Positions 31,974-40,270 of a stretch of DNA of 64,000 nt are shown here, piece by piece (positions within the stretch are counted from its first letter, which is position 1; each line of letters begins with the position of its first letter). Source of the stretch: a bacterium MS4 (GTDB lineage: Bacteria > Bacillota > Clostridia > Oscillospirales > Acutalibacteraceae); the NCBI GenBank assembly GCA_000752215.1, contig CCFG01000005.1, positions 185,812-249,811 on the forward strand. The letters run 5' to 3'. The translations under genes were made by a program, and so were the position numbers. The notes under the pieces are model-generated. The model did no database searches. It was not told the origin of the DNA and was given only the letters and a program-made list of their open reading frames with translations.

Positions 31974-32156
31974 ATTCCACATACCGTCAAAAATTCCCCC
32001 ACCCCGCTTCATTTGCGCAATCCCTTTTGAAGCCTCTTGCCATTCCGGCTTATTCCGTGTTACACTGTAATCAGAAATTATGTACTGCGGCCACGCGGCG
32101 AGTACATCAGCCGGAAAAACGGGACGTATCAACAAGTCCGGACAGGTAGGGGCATT

Positions 32157-32807
32157 ATGACCACAAACAAAGAAGATTATCTGAAAGCAATTTATCACAG
32201 CGGCGGGCTGAACGAACGCGCTACAACCAAGGCAATCGCGGAACAGCTGGGAATCGCCTCCGCTTCCGTAACGGAAATGCTGGCACGGCTGGCGCGGGAA
32301 GGGCTGATCCTTTATGAACCGTATAAGGGTTCTCAGCTGACGGAAAAGGGGCTGAGGGCCTGTATCGGCATTGTCCGCAGTCATGAGCTGTGGGAGGTGT
32401 TTCTCGTCCGCTATCTGGATTACAGCTGGAGCGAAGCGCACGAGGACGCGGAATTTCTTGAGCACGCGACAACGGAACGGCTGGCGGAGCGTCTGGATCA
32501 CTTTCTGCAGCACCCCGAGGTCTGTCCCCACGGCGCGGTCATTCCGCGCCTGGAAAGTATCCCGGAGGAGCGGAAATTGAGCCCGCTTGCCTTCCAGCCG
32601 GTCGGAAAGACCGCCGTAATCCGTCAGGTCGAGGAAGAAAAAGAGCTGCTGGATTATCTGGAGGGGCTGGGCATGAAAATCGGCTCACACGCAACCGTCC
32701 TTTCGTTCGGAGCGTACGACGGCCCGCTGGAAATCCTTCTGGACGGGCATCCGGTGCAAATCAGCCGAAAGGCCGCTGAAAAAATCCGGGTGGAACCGGA
32801 AGCATGA
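32157..32807 (+). CDS. DtxR-family iron regulator with FeoA-like C-terminal domain
   Basis: 216 aa: N-terminal winged HTH (KEDYLKAIYHSGGLNERATTKAIAEQLGIASASVTEMLARLAREGLI), dimerisation domain with His in RSHELWEVFL and AHEDAEFLEH, and C-terminal FeoA/SH3-like domain (~145-216). Both primary- and ancillary-site metal ligands appear present, unlike the short DtxR at 29221. The ATG at 32157 follows GGTAGGGG; the longer frame upstream is not family-like. It lies 220 bp from the end of the convergent feo operon and is its likely repressor. Confidence 0.88.
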   Translation: MTTNKEDYLKAIYHSGGLNERATTKAIAEQLGIASASVTEMLARLAREGLILYEPYKGSQLTEKGLRACIGIVRSHELWEVFLVRYLDYSWSEAHEDAEFLEHATTERLAERLDHFLQHPEVCPHGAVIPRLESIPEERKLSPLAFQPVGKTAVIRQVEEEKELLDYLEGLGMKIGSHATVLSFGAYDGPLEILLDGHPVQISRKAAEKIRVEPEA

Positions 32808-32870
32808 CCCGCTGAAAACGGCCTGAGCGGTCCCGCAGTCCGGGATCTCCGCAAAAAGACTTTCGGTCAT

Positions 32871-32907
32871 AACAGCCCTCCTTCCAACAGAAAGGAGGGC
32901 TGTTTTT
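32871..32907 (+). terminator. Terminator after dtxR2
   Basis: AACAGCCCTCCTT (32871-32883) pairs with AAGGAGGGCTGTT (32892-32904), followed by TTTTT. Confidence 0.85.
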
Positions 32908-33030
32908 ATGCGCATATTCCATGCTTTTGCGAAATTTTTCATTTTAAGCACGGAGGAACCCCCGTGCAGACGCCGGGCCGATTCATATAGGGCCACGATT
33001 TGAGACTGGGAGCGATGCTCCGTTTTTCAT

Positions 33031-33123
33031 TCAGCCGAGGAGCCATCCGTACAGCAGAATCAGCGCTGTTACCGCCAGCGCCGGGAGCTTGCGGAGGAGA
33101 ATTTGTTTTGCGTATTCATCCAT
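33031..33123 (-). CDS. 30-aa single-span membrane peptide after feoB
   Basis: MDEYAKQILLRKL followed by a hydrophobic stretch (PALAVTALILLYGWLLG). The ATG at 33123 has AGAAGGCG upstream and begins 23 bp after the feoB stop. Small membrane proteins commonly follow feoB (FeoC-like or FeoB-associated proteins), so a role in FeoB assembly is plausible. The longer open frame crossing feoB sequence is not credible. Confidence 0.6.
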   Translation of the reverse strand: MDEYAKQILLRKLPALAVTALILLYGWLLG

Positions 33124-33146
33124 ATCGGTTGCGCCTTCTTTCTGTG

Positions 33147-35291
33147 TCAGATAAACAAACGGACAATGGTGTTGAATAAAAAGCAAACGGTGATGCCGCA
33201 TACGGTGGGGACCAGAAAGGATACGGCGGTCCACCGGAGGCTTTGGGTTTCCTTGCGGATGATAAGTACTGTTGTGGCACAGGGCCAGTGCATCAGGGAA
33301 AACAGGATGGTGCTGACGGCGGTCGTCCACGTCCAGCCGTTTTGAACGAAGAGCTGCATCAGCGCGGGACCTTCCAGTTCCAGCAGGCTCCCCTGCGCCA
33401 TATATGTCATGATAATGACGGGGACCACAATTTCATTGGCAGGCAGCCCCAACAGAAAGCCGGTCAGAATCACCCCGTCCATGCCCAGAGCGCGGCCGAG
33501 GGGGTTCAGAAAGCCCGTCAGGTGCGCCAGCAGGGTCGCGTCCCCGACCGTAACATTGGCGAGCGCCCAGATCAGCACCCCGGCCGGGGCGGCGGCTGTG
33601 ACCGCTCGGCCCAGCACCTTGAGGGTCCGGTCCACAATGCTGCGGACGATGACCTTGCCGATCTGCGGCCGCCGGTAAGGCGGAAGCTCCAGCGTAAAGG
33701 AGGACGGGACTCCCTTCAAAATCGTCCTGGAAAGCAGCCTGGAAACCAGCAGGGTCATTCCCACCCCGAACAAGATGACCCCGACCAGAATCACCGCTCC
33801 CAAGAACGAACCAAACAGCCCGGTCGCCCCGCCGATCAGGAACATGGTAATAATGGAAATAATCGTGGGGAAACGCCCGTTGCAGGGAACAAAATTGTTG
33901 GTAATGATGGCGATGAGCCGCTCCCGGGGGGAATCGATGATGCGGCAGCCGGTAACGCCCGCCGCGTTGCACCCGAACCCCATGCACATGGTGAGCGCCT
34001 GTTTGCCGCAGGCGGCGCAGCCTTTGAAGCAGCGGTCCAGATTAAACGCTACGCGGGGCAGATATCCGAAGTCCTCCAACAGAGTAAACAACGGAAAGAA
34101 AATAGCCATCGGCGGAAGCATGACGCTGATGACCCAGGCCATGACCTTGTAAACCCCGTGAATCAACAGATCGGTCAATAATGCCGGCACACCGGCGGAA
34201 AATGCCGCGGCAGCCAGCCGCTCTTCCACCCAGAACAGTCCGTCCGCCAGCAGCGCCGAGGGAACGTTCGCACCGGATATGGTGATCCAGAACACCGCCA
34301 GCAGGAGAAGCAGCATGATGGGAAAGCCGGTAAGCCTGCTGGTAAACAGCTTATCCAGACGGCGATCCCGGCGATGGCTCCCGTTTGCGGGCATTGAAAT
34401 AATCCCCCGGCTGATTTCCGCCGCGCACCGCACGAAGGCACCCGCCATATCGTCCCGAAGCCGCGTCCGGGAAACGCCCGCTTCCTCCATGCCTGCCCGC
34501 ACGTCCGCCAGTGCCTCCGAAAGCTCAGGAGCCTGCTCCGGGTCAAAGCCGAGACAATCCGCAAGCGAGGAACGAAGGCTTTCGTCCCCGTCCAGCAGCC
34601 GGGCGGCAAACCACCGGGCGTCGGCTTTGCCGTCCGCGGCCTTTTCCGCCTGAGGCAGCAGTGCCCGAAGGCCCTGCTCCACATAGCCGGGATAGGGAAC
34701 AAGCACCTGCTTTTCCTCCGGAGACGGCTCGCCGAGCAATTGCTCCACGGCGTTCATGACATCCTCCAGCCCTTCTCCGGAACGGGCGGCCGTACCGATT
34801 ACGGGGACTCCCAGACGCCGGGAAAGCAGGGGAAGGTCGATATCGATCTGTTTCTTCTTCGCCTCATCCAGAAGGTTGACGCAGACCACGGTCCGCGCAC
34901 AGGCTTCCATCACCTGCAGCACCAGATTGAGATTGCGCTCCAGACAGGTAGCGTCACAAACCACCACGACGGCGTCCGGCGAGCCGAAACAGATAAAATC
35001 GCGGGCCACTTCCTCCTCTGTCGAGCGGGCCATCAGCGAATAGCTGCCCGGAATATCGACAAGAACGTATCCATGTCCGTTCCGGGCACAGTACCCCTGG
35101 GCATTTGCCACGGTCTTTCCGGGCCAGTTGCCCGTGTGCTGGCGCATACCGGTCAGCGCGTTGAACACGGTTGATTTCCCCACGTTGGGATTTCCTGCCA
35201 GTGCAATGACCCGGTCGCCGGCCTCTTTTTTATGAATTACAAGCCCCGCACAGGAAGAGTTGAGCTCAGCGGCGGCTTTAAGCGCTGGCAT
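33147..35291 (-). CDS. feoB: Ferrous iron transporter FeoB
   Basis: 714-aa membrane Fe(II) transporter. N-terminal G domain: G1 GNPNVGKST, G3 DIPGSYSL, G4 NLLDEA, then a helical GDI domain, then ~10 membrane helices with the Gate motifs (CGKQALTMCMGFGCNAAGVTGCR). The ATG at 35291 (MPALKAAAELNSS) follows GGAGG inside the end of feoA, a 14-bp overlap that couples translation; the longer frame reads into feoA. Transcribed from the A/T-rich promoter before feoA. Confidence 0.95.
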   Translation of the reverse strand: MPALKAAAELNSSCAGLVIHKKEAGDRVIALAGNPNVGKSTVFNALTGMRQHTGNWPGKTVANAQGYCARNGHGYVLVDIPGSYSLMARSTEEEVARDFICFGSPDAVVVVCDATCLERNLNLVLQVMEACARTVVCVNLLDEAKKKQIDIDLPLLSRRLGVPVIGTAARSGEGLEDVMNAVEQLLGEPSPEEKQVLVPYPGYVEQGLRALLPQAEKAADGKADARWFAARLLDGDESLRSSLADCLGFDPEQAPELSEALADVRAGMEEAGVSRTRLRDDMAGAFVRCAAEISRGIISMPANGSHRRDRRLDKLFTSRLTGFPIMLLLLLAVFWITISGANVPSALLADGLFWVEERLAAAAFSAGVPALLTDLLIHGVYKVMAWVISVMLPPMAIFFPLFTLLEDFGYLPRVAFNLDRCFKGCAACGKQALTMCMGFGCNAAGVTGCRIIDSPRERLIAIITNNFVPCNGRFPTIISIITMFLIGGATGLFGSFLGAVILVGVILFGVGMTLLVSRLLSRTILKGVPSSFTLELPPYRRPQIGKVIVRSIVDRTLKVLGRAVTAAAPAGVLIWALANVTVGDATLLAHLTGFLNPLGRALGMDGVILTGFLLGLPANEIVVPVIIMTYMAQGSLLELEGPALMQLFVQNGWTWTTAVSTILFSLMHWPCATTVLIIRKETQSLRWTAVSFLVPTVCGITVCFLFNTIVRLFI

Positions 35292-35532
35292 CGGCGGCCT
35301 CCTCCAAAACAAGCACCGTATCAGAATCCTCTCTGCGCAGGGCAATGACCGCCCCGCAGATTTCATAGGCGGTCGGATCCCCCAGAGGGCTCAGTTCCAC
35401 ACAGGTCACTTCCCGGCCCTCCACCAGCCCCAGATCCTGCAGCCGCCTGCGCAGCCCTCCTTCTGCCGAAAGACCTGAGACGGTCGCCCGCCGGCCCGGG
35501 CGTATCTGTGTTAACGGTATCGTTTGCTTCAC
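35278..35532 (-). CDS. feoA: FeoA
   Basis: 84-aa cytoplasmic SH3-like protein (IRPGRRATVSGLSAEGGLRRRLQDLGLVEGREV.. LGDPTAYEICGAVIALRRED) that supports FeoB-dependent Fe(II) uptake. The start is GTG with GGAGGGATAGGAA upstream. First gene of the feo operon, overlapping feoB. Confidence 0.92.
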   Translation of the reverse strand: MKQTIPLTQIRPGRRATVSGLSAEGGLRRRLQDLGLVEGREVTCVELSPLGDPTAYEICGAVIALRREDSDTVLVLEEAADASA

Positions 35533-35590
35533 TTCCTATCCCTCCAATCCTTTCACTTTATCGTCGATTAAAACCTTGAACGGGTTATTT

Positions 35591-35639
35591 TTAGGTTATC
35601 CTATATTTTATATTATAGTATACCTAATAATATGTCAAG
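35591..35639 (-). promoter_or_regulatory. feoAB promoter with Fe-box-like sequences
   Basis: Minus strand TTGACA (35639-35634) followed by an A/T-rich -10 region (TATAAT/TAATAT). Two facing motifs, TTAGGTATACTA and TAGGATAACCTAA, flank it; the second contains the palindrome TAGG-TTAT-CCTA. They resemble DtxR-family iron boxes and differ from the GTTAGC/GCTAAC palindrome of the island. Confidence 0.6.
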
Positions 35640-35693
35640 CCCCTGTATTAAGTTTCTGATCGTTCTTGTATTGGTTTATTCCGCCCCAGCGTC

Positions 35694-35722
35694 TTGACAA
35701 ATAAAAGCGGTTATGATAATTT
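35694..35722 (+). promoter_or_regulatory. Promoter of the structured RNA
   Basis: TTGACA (35694-35699), exactly 17 bp, TAATTT (35717-35722). Predicted start near 35728, at the base of the rod structure. Confidence 0.7.
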
Positions 35723-35727
35723 AAGGG

Positions 35728-35916
35728 AAATAGGAAAAGGGGTGTCTGTTTGGAGACTGTTCTGTAAGGAACACGAATTGCACAAGGGCTGAAAAGGCGA
35801 TATCATAAATCGCTTTGTTTGTTGTGCAATCAGGTTTTATACAGAACTGTGACAAACAGGCTTTTTATTTGATAAAGTCACTGCTTGGGCATAGTTTTGA
35901 AACTATGCCCTTTTGT
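35728..35916 (+). ncRNA. Structured small RNA with its own promoter and terminator
   Basis: A ~190-nt non-coding transcript is predicted. It folds into one long interrupted rod: AAATA..AAAAG with CTTTTTATTT, GTCTGTTTG (35744-35752) with CAAACAGGC (35853-35861), GTTCTGTA with TACAGAAC, ATTGCACAA with TTGTGCAAT, and an apical GCGAT/ATCGC hairpin. A separate terminator hairpin ends it. The rod with internal loops recalls 6S RNA, but I see no diagnostic 6S sequence and the rod is short, so the class is open. It could also be a leader of rsgA, though the terminator argues against that. Confidence 0.65.
35887..35914 (+). terminator. Terminator of the structured RNA
   Basis: GGGCATAGTT (35887-35896) pairs with AACTATGCCC (35901-35910), followed by TTTTGTTTTG. 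Confidence 0.85.
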
Positions 35917-35981
35917 TTTGCCGCAATTCGTGTTCCATCTTGTCTAAAAAAGAAAATTTTTGAATGACGAGGTGCAATCCA

Positions 35982-37064
35982 TTGAATCAACTGATCCGTT
36001 ACGGCGCAAAGGAGCGCCAGTTTTCAGAGGCGGCTCTCTATCCCGACCTGCATCTGGCGAGAGTCGTATCTCAGTATAAAGACCGATACAAAATCATCAC
36101 GGCGGACGGCGAATGCTTTGCCGGGGTTTCCGGCAGGTTCCGTTATGAGGCAGCCGAACCGTCCCGGTACCCGGCGGTAGGCGACTTTGTCATGGCGGAC
36201 CGCACCGGGGGCGGCTCCGGCGACGCGGTCATCCATCGGGTGCTGCCGCGCAGCAGCGTTTTTGAGCGGAAGTCCGCGGGCGGCGGACAGCAAGCGCAGG
36301 TGGTCGCCGCCAACATCGACACCGTATTAATCTGCATGTCTCTGAACCACGACTGCAACCCGAGCCGCCTGGAACGCTATTTGTCCGTGGCATGGAGCAG
36401 CGGGGCAGTTCCCGTCGTCGTGCTGACAAAAGCCGACCTTTGCGCGGATTTACAAAGCGTCCTGGCTGAAATCACGTCGGCCGCTCCCGGTACCGATGTA
36501 ATCATCACCTCCCGCTGCGATCAGGGCTCCTGCGACAAGCTGCTGCCCTACCTGCAGCCGGGCATGACGGCGTCCTTCATCGGGTCGTCCGGCGTCGGCA
36601 AATCCACCCTGATCAACCGGCTTGCCGGGGAAGATTTGCTCCGTACCTCCGGTATCCGGCAGGACGACAGGGGGCGGCACACCACCACCCGCAGGGACCT
36701 GCTGGTTCTGCCGCAGGGCGGTATTGTCATCGACACCCCCGGCATGCGCGAGCTGGGGGTGGAATCCGTCGACCTGTCCCGGTCCTTTTCCGACATCGAC
36801 GATTTGTCTTCCCAGTGCCGTTTCCGGGACTGCACCCACACCGCGGAACCCGGCTGCGCGATTTTGAAGGCGTTGGAGGCGGGGACGCTGGACGCCAGGC
36901 GGCTGGAAAGCTACCGGAAGCTGAAACGGGAAGCCCGTTACGACGGCCTTTCCTCGAAACAAATCGAAAGTGAAAAGTTAAACGGCATGTTCGAGGGCAT
37001 GGGCGGGATGAAAAAGGCAAGAAAGTTCATCCGCCAGAATGACAAACGAAAAGGAGAATACTAA
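35982..37064 (+). CDS. rsgA: Ribosome small-subunit GTPase RsgA
   Basis: 360-aa circularly permuted GTPase that checks 30S maturation. OB-fold N-terminus (~25-90), G4 LTKAD, then G1 GSSGVGKSTL, switch GRHTTT, G3 DTPGM, and a C-terminal zinc-binding set CRFRDCTHTAEPGCAI. The TTG at 35982 (MNQLIRYGAKERQF) is favoured by GAGGTG 6 bp upstream; an ATG at 35964 lies upstream of that site. It is somewhat divergent in the N-terminal region, so a second rsgA elsewhere in the genome is possible. Confidence 0.88.
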   Translation: MNQLIRYGAKERQFSEAALYPDLHLARVVSQYKDRYKIITADGECFAGVSGRFRYEAAEPSRYPAVGDFVMADRTGGGSGDAVIHRVLPRSSVFERKSAGGGQQAQVVAANIDTVLICMSLNHDCNPSRLERYLSVAWSSGAVPVVVLTKADLCADLQSVLAEITSAAPGTDVIITSRCDQGSCDKLLPYLQPGMTASFIGSSGVGKSTLINRLAGEDLLRTSGIRQDDRGRHTTTRRDLLVLPQGGIVIDTPGMRELGVESVDLSRSFSDIDDLSSQCRFRDCTHTAEPGCAILKALEAGTLDARRLESYRKLKREARYDGLSSKQIESEKLNGMFEGMGGMKKARKFIRQNDKRKGEY

Positions 37065-37230
37065 TGATATATATCAAAAGCAAAGAATATGATACAAAAC
37101 GATTCTCGACAGAATCATGGGGCCCAATCCCGTCAAGCTGGACGAAGAGCTCCTGAAAAATCACCGGATACCGCGAGGCGCGACCGCCGTCATGACAGGA
37201 TTCGTTCTGGAATTTTGTCTGCCGCTGTAA
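37064..37230 (+). pseudogene. SAM methyltransferase remnant
   Basis: An ATG with AAAGGAG upstream overlaps the rsgA stop and begins MIYIKSKEYDTK. After a frame change near 37099 the reading continues ILDRIMGPNPVKLDEELLKN, HRIPRGAT, the N-terminus of a known SAM-methyltransferase type whose motif I should come next. Instead the frame goes to TAA at 37228. The gene has lost its catalytic domain. Confidence 0.6.
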
Positions 37231-37252
37231 GAAACTCAGAAGACAATTTTTG

Positions 37253-37279
37253 CCGCCGGTTGAATTTTTTAACCGGCGG
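37253..37279. terminator. Hairpin before the XRE/TPR gene
   Basis: CCGCCGGTT (37253-37261) and AACCGGCGG (37271-37279), a perfect 9-bp stem with T-rich loop and T- or A-runs on both sides; it could terminate in either direction. Confidence 0.6.
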
Positions 37280-37384
37280 TTAAAAATCAGAGAAAAAACT
37301 CAACTACGATTCCATTGCGGCTTTCCCGACAGGCGGTTATACTGATAACAGGAAGAAGCCGTTCCGGAAAGTGAGGAAAACGGT

Positions 37385-38470
37385 ATGGAATTATCCATTG
37401 GAAAGAACATTCAAGACAAACGAAAGGCCCTGGGTCTGACTCAGGAACAGCTGGCGTCCGCTCTTGGGGTCTCCATCGCGGCGGTTTCCAAATGGGAAAC
37501 AGGCGGCGCCTGTCCGGATATCACGCTGCTCGCTCCCCTTGCCCGCCTGCTGGATATCACGGTGGACGACCTGCTCGGGTTTGAGCCGCAGCTGTCTACG
37601 GAACAGGTCATGGACTTCTGCGGGCAATGCTCCCTGGAATTTGAACACGGCTCCTTTGAGCGCGCGGTGGCATTGGCTGAAAAATACCGGAAGGAATATC
37701 CCAACAGTGCGCTTTTAAAGCTGCGTCTGGGCAGTGTCTGCATGATGCACACCCCCTGCGCCCGGACGGAAGAAGAAGCCGAAGGACTGCTGGAACAGGC
37801 GGAGGCACTGATGAGGGATGCGGCAAAAAGCGAGGAGGTTTCCACTCGGGAGGCTGCCTGGCAGAGTCTGTGCGCCCTGCTGATGCAGAAGGGACGTTAC
37901 GAGGATGCGCTGAGGGCGCTCGAGCAGATTCACCAGCCGGTCATGGACCCCGCGGCGATGAAGGTTTCCGTGTATTACGCGATGGGCGACCTAGGAAAAT
38001 CCAAGCAGACGGCGCAATATTTACTGACGAACCACCTGACCGCCTGCGACATTGCGCTGAATACCCTTTCAAACCTTGCAAAAAAAGAGAAGGACTATGC
38101 CCTTGCCCTGAAAATGGGAGACCTGAGCCTTCGGCTTTTCCGGATGTTTGACCGGGATAAGCTTTACGGGCAGGACCTGAACCATTATCTGATGATCGCG
38201 CAGTGCTATGCGGAGGAGGGAAAAGCCCGGAAAACGCTGGACACGCTGCATGACTTTGTAACGTGCGCACGAATGCCGCTCGATTTGGAAGCGGTGAAAG
38301 CAAGCCCCTTTTTTGACAGCATCGAAATGCGCGAAATGTCCTATTCCGAAAGCTATCTCAACCGCTGCGTCTGTCAGATGGTGAAGGAAAATCCCGCGTT
38401 TGATTTTCTGAAGGGGAACCCGGAATTCGGGGGGATCCTGGAGGAGCTCGCACAGCTTTCCGAAAAATGA
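37385..38470 (+). CDS. XRE-family regulator with TPR-like C-terminal domain
   Basis: 361 aa. HTH_3 at ~4-60 (IGKNIQDKRKALGLTQEQLASALGVSIAAVSKWETGGACPDITLLAPLARLLDITVDDLLGF). The remainder is all-helical, with tetratricopeptide-like pairs of helices, as in Rgg/PlcR-like or other peptide-sensing regulators, but without membrane segments. GGAAAGTGAGGAAAACGGT precedes the ATG. No obvious target genes adjoin it; a signal peptide or ligand cannot be named. Confidence 0.82.
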   Translation: MELSIGKNIQDKRKALGLTQEQLASALGVSIAAVSKWETGGACPDITLLAPLARLLDITVDDLLGFEPQLSTEQVMDFCGQCSLEFEHGSFERAVALAEKYRKEYPNSALLKLRLGSVCMMHTPCARTEEEAEGLLEQAEALMRDAAKSEEVSTREAAWQSLCALLMQKGRYEDALRALEQIHQPVMDPAAMKVSVYYAMGDLGKSKQTAQYLLTNHLTACDIALNTLSNLAKKEKDYALALKMGDLSLRLFRMFDRDKLYGQDLNHYLMIAQCYAEEGKARKTLDTLHDFVTCARMPLDLEAVKASPFFDSIEMREMSYSESYLNRCVCQMVKENPAFDFLKGNPEFGGILEELAQLSEK

Positions 38471-38583
38471 TTCCACCGCCCGAAAGGCGGTATCGCTGTG
38501 AAACGCCGCTTTCTGCATGGCCTGTTTTTTGTCGGGAGCCCAAAGCGAAAAAGCAACAAAAAAACAGGCCAACCGCCGCAGGA

Positions 38584-38612
38584 TTGACCTTGTTATTAGA
38601 AAAGAGTAAAAT
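38584..38612 (+). promoter_or_regulatory. Promoter of yjdF
   Basis: TTGACC (38584-38589), 17-bp spacer, TAAAAT (38607-38612). Places the 5' end just before the riboswitch. Confidence 0.65.
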
Positions 38613-38631
38613 AGATCGCACAAAGATAAAA

Positions 38632-38724
38632 ACACAGTTCCGGTTGGTAGTCCGGACGCGGCAAACGCTGTCAGTAACCTGCCTCCTTGGTTGTCCGTTC
38701 TTTGTAAGGTACACAAAAGGAGGA
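38632..38724 (+). promoter_or_regulatory. yjdF-motif riboswitch (azaaromatic class), translational
   Basis: The ~95-nt leader directly before a yjdF gene contains TCCGG/CCGGA and GCGGCAAACGC-type short stems typical of a compact aptamer. An anti-Shine-Dalgarno CCTCCTT (38682-38688) is perfectly complementary to AAGGAGG (38717-38723), so folding can hide the ribosome site. yjdF RNAs are known to precede yjdF genes and bind azaaromatic compounds. Assignment rests on gene context plus structure, not on a covariance search. Confidence 0.65.
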
Positions 38725-38730
38725 TATCTG

Positions 38731-39150
38731 ATGGGAAATACTGTTTTCAAACTGACGGTTCTTTTCGACGAACCATTTTGGGTAGGCATTTTTGAGCGCA
38801 AATGTGACAGAAAGTATGAAGCTTGTAAAATTACATTCGGAGCCGAACCCAAGGATTATGATGTGTATGACTTCATACTCAAAAATTACGAAAAGCTGCG
38901 GTTCAGCCCCTCTCTGGAAGCTTCCATCCCGGATGAACCCCGTATGAATCCAAAACGTATGCAGCGGGAAGTAAAAAAGCAGCTGATGAGCACAGGGATT
39001 GGAACAAAAGCTCAGCAGGCGTTGAAGCTTCAGCAGGAACAGGGAAAAACGGATCGGAAATTCCGCTCCCGTGCTGAACAGGAGGCTGAAAAGGAACGCC
39101 AGTTTCAATTACGGCAGAAAAGGCGGAGGGAAAAGCATAAGGGACGCTAA
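38731..39150 (+). CDS. yjdF: YjdF family protein (DUF2992)
   Basis: 139 aa beginning MGNTVFKLTVLFDEPFWVGIFE, with the conserved KITFGAEPKDYDVYDFIL and a very basic, Gln/Arg/Lys-rich C-terminal tail (EKERQFQLRQKRRREKHKGR). Function unknown; thought to respond to toxic azaaromatics through its riboswitch. The ATG at 38731 follows AGGAGG by 7 bp; the longer frame upstream runs through the riboswitch and is not translated. Confidence 0.9.
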   Translation: MGNTVFKLTVLFDEPFWVGIFERKCDRKYEACKITFGAEPKDYDVYDFILKNYEKLRFSPSLEASIPDEPRMNPKRMQREVKKQLMSTGIGTKAQQALKLQQEQGKTDRKFRSRAEQEAEKERQFQLRQKRRREKHKGR

Positions 39151-39195
39151 CTCTTCTTTCCGCCTCGACAAAATTGATTTGCCGGAGGACTGATT

Positions 39196-39666
39196 ATGAA
39201 ATACAATTGTACGCTCATTGCCGTGCGCGATATGGCGCGTTCCAAACAATTTTACTGCGGCCTGCTGGAAATGGAAGTAACCGCCGACTTCGGCGCGAAC
39301 CTTACGCTGTCCGATTGCGTCGCTTTGCAGACGCTGGATACCTGGAAGACGTTCCTGCACAGGGAGGAAACGGAAATCACTCTGGGGCACAACGCCGCCG
39401 AGCTGTACTTTGAGGAATCCGACATGGACCGTTTTCTGGAGAAGCTCGCGTCCTATCCGGGAATCGAATACGTTCACCCGCCGAAAGAACACGCCTGGGG
39501 GCAGCGGGTGGTACGCTTTTATGACCCCGACCGCAACATCATCGAAGTGGGAGAGGAAATGACGACGGTGGCGCGCCGCTTTGCCGCGAGCGGTATGACG
39601 CCGGAACAGGTAGCCGCACGGATGGATGTCCCCATCGGGGCCGTCCGGCACTGGCTGGCCGAATAG
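39196..39666 (+). CDS. Glyoxalase/VOC-family protein with C-terminal helical tail
   Basis: 156 aa. VOC fold residues 1-120 (CTLIAVRDMARSKQFYCGLLEME.. YDPDRNIIEVGEEM); putative metal ligands are not complete, so it may be a binding protein. The last ~35 residues (AASGMTPEQVAARMDVPIGAVRHWLAE) look like a small helix-turn-helix. GCCGGAGGAC precedes the ATG. Stands alone between yjdF and a terminator. Confidence 0.8.
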   Translation: MKYNCTLIAVRDMARSKQFYCGLLEMEVTADFGANLTLSDCVALQTLDTWKTFLHREETEITLGHNAAELYFEESDMDRFLEKLASYPGIEYVHPPKEHAWGQRVVRFYDPDRNIIEVGEEMTTVARRFAASGMTPEQVAARMDVPIGAVRHWLAE

Positions 39667-39722
39667 GGGCGGCGAGTACGGCTTTTTAGGATGACAGGGA
39701 AAGCGCAGCACGTGATCGGATT

Positions 39723-39752
39723 CAGGGGCCGTCCTCCGGAGGATGGCCCCTG
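39723..39752 (+). terminator. Terminator-like hairpin after the VOC gene
   Basis: CAGGGGCCGTCC (39723-39734) pairs with GGATGGCCCCTG (39741-39752) with one G-T pair; the T-run is weak. Confidence 0.55.
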
Positions 39753-39754
39753 TT

Positions 39755-39785
39755 ATAAAAGAGGCCGCCAAAACATGGCGGCCTC
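39755..39785 (-). terminator. Terminator of def
   Basis: On the minus strand GAGGCCGCCA, loop TGTTT, TGGCGGCCTC, then TTTTAT. Located 17 bp after the def stop. Confidence 0.8.
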
Positions 39786-39802
39786 AAACTGTTTTCAGGG
39801 TT

Positions 39803-40270
39803 TTATTCCTCTTCTTCAATATTGACATATTCCAGAATTTTTTCCGTAAAGACGATCCCGTTCAGATGGTCGATTTCGTGACAGAGACATTTTGCCATAT
39901 CGCCCGTCACATCCAAAGTGATCGGCTTTCCGTTTTCATCCAAAGCCTTTACCACGACATGGGACGGCCTTTTCAACCGGCCCCAGATTCCGGGGAAGCT
40001 TAGGCATCCCTCGATCACCGTCTGCTCGCCGCTTTCTTCCACGATTTCAGGATTCACCAGCTTAAAGAGCCCTTCCCCCATATCGGCGACCACCAAACGC
40101 CTTAAAATCCCTACCTGATTTGCTGCCAGACCGCCGCCGTTCGGGGCATGGTACATTGTCTCCGCCATATCGTCGAGAAGCTGACGGATATGGTCATCCA
40201 CCTTGGCAACGGGTTTGCAGACCTTACGAAGAATTTCATCGTCAAACGTTCTGATTTGCCGCAACGCCAT
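39803..40270 (-). CDS. def: Peptide deformylase
   Basis: 155 aa with all three canonical motifs: GGGLAANQVG (Gln present), EGCLSFPG (Cys ligand) and CHEIDHLNG (two His ligands and catalytic Glu). Removes the N-formyl group from nascent proteins. The start lies 29 bp inside the small XRE gene that precedes it. This is the canonical copy, in contrast to the altered protein at 21841. Confidence 0.93.
   Translation of the reverse strand: MALRQIRTFDDEILRKVCKPVAKVDDHIRQLLDDMAETMYHAPNGGGLAANQVGILRRLVVADMGEGLFKLVNPEIVEESGEQTVIEGCLSFPGIWGRLKRPSHVVVKALDENGKPITLDVTGDMAKCLCHEIDHLNGIVFTEKILEYVNIEEEE

Noticed and set aside
35728..35916. Calling the structured RNA a 6S RNA
   Set aside because: Rod shape fits loosely, but the internal loop is small, the rod is short and no diagnostic sequence is seen; left as unclassified ncRNA.
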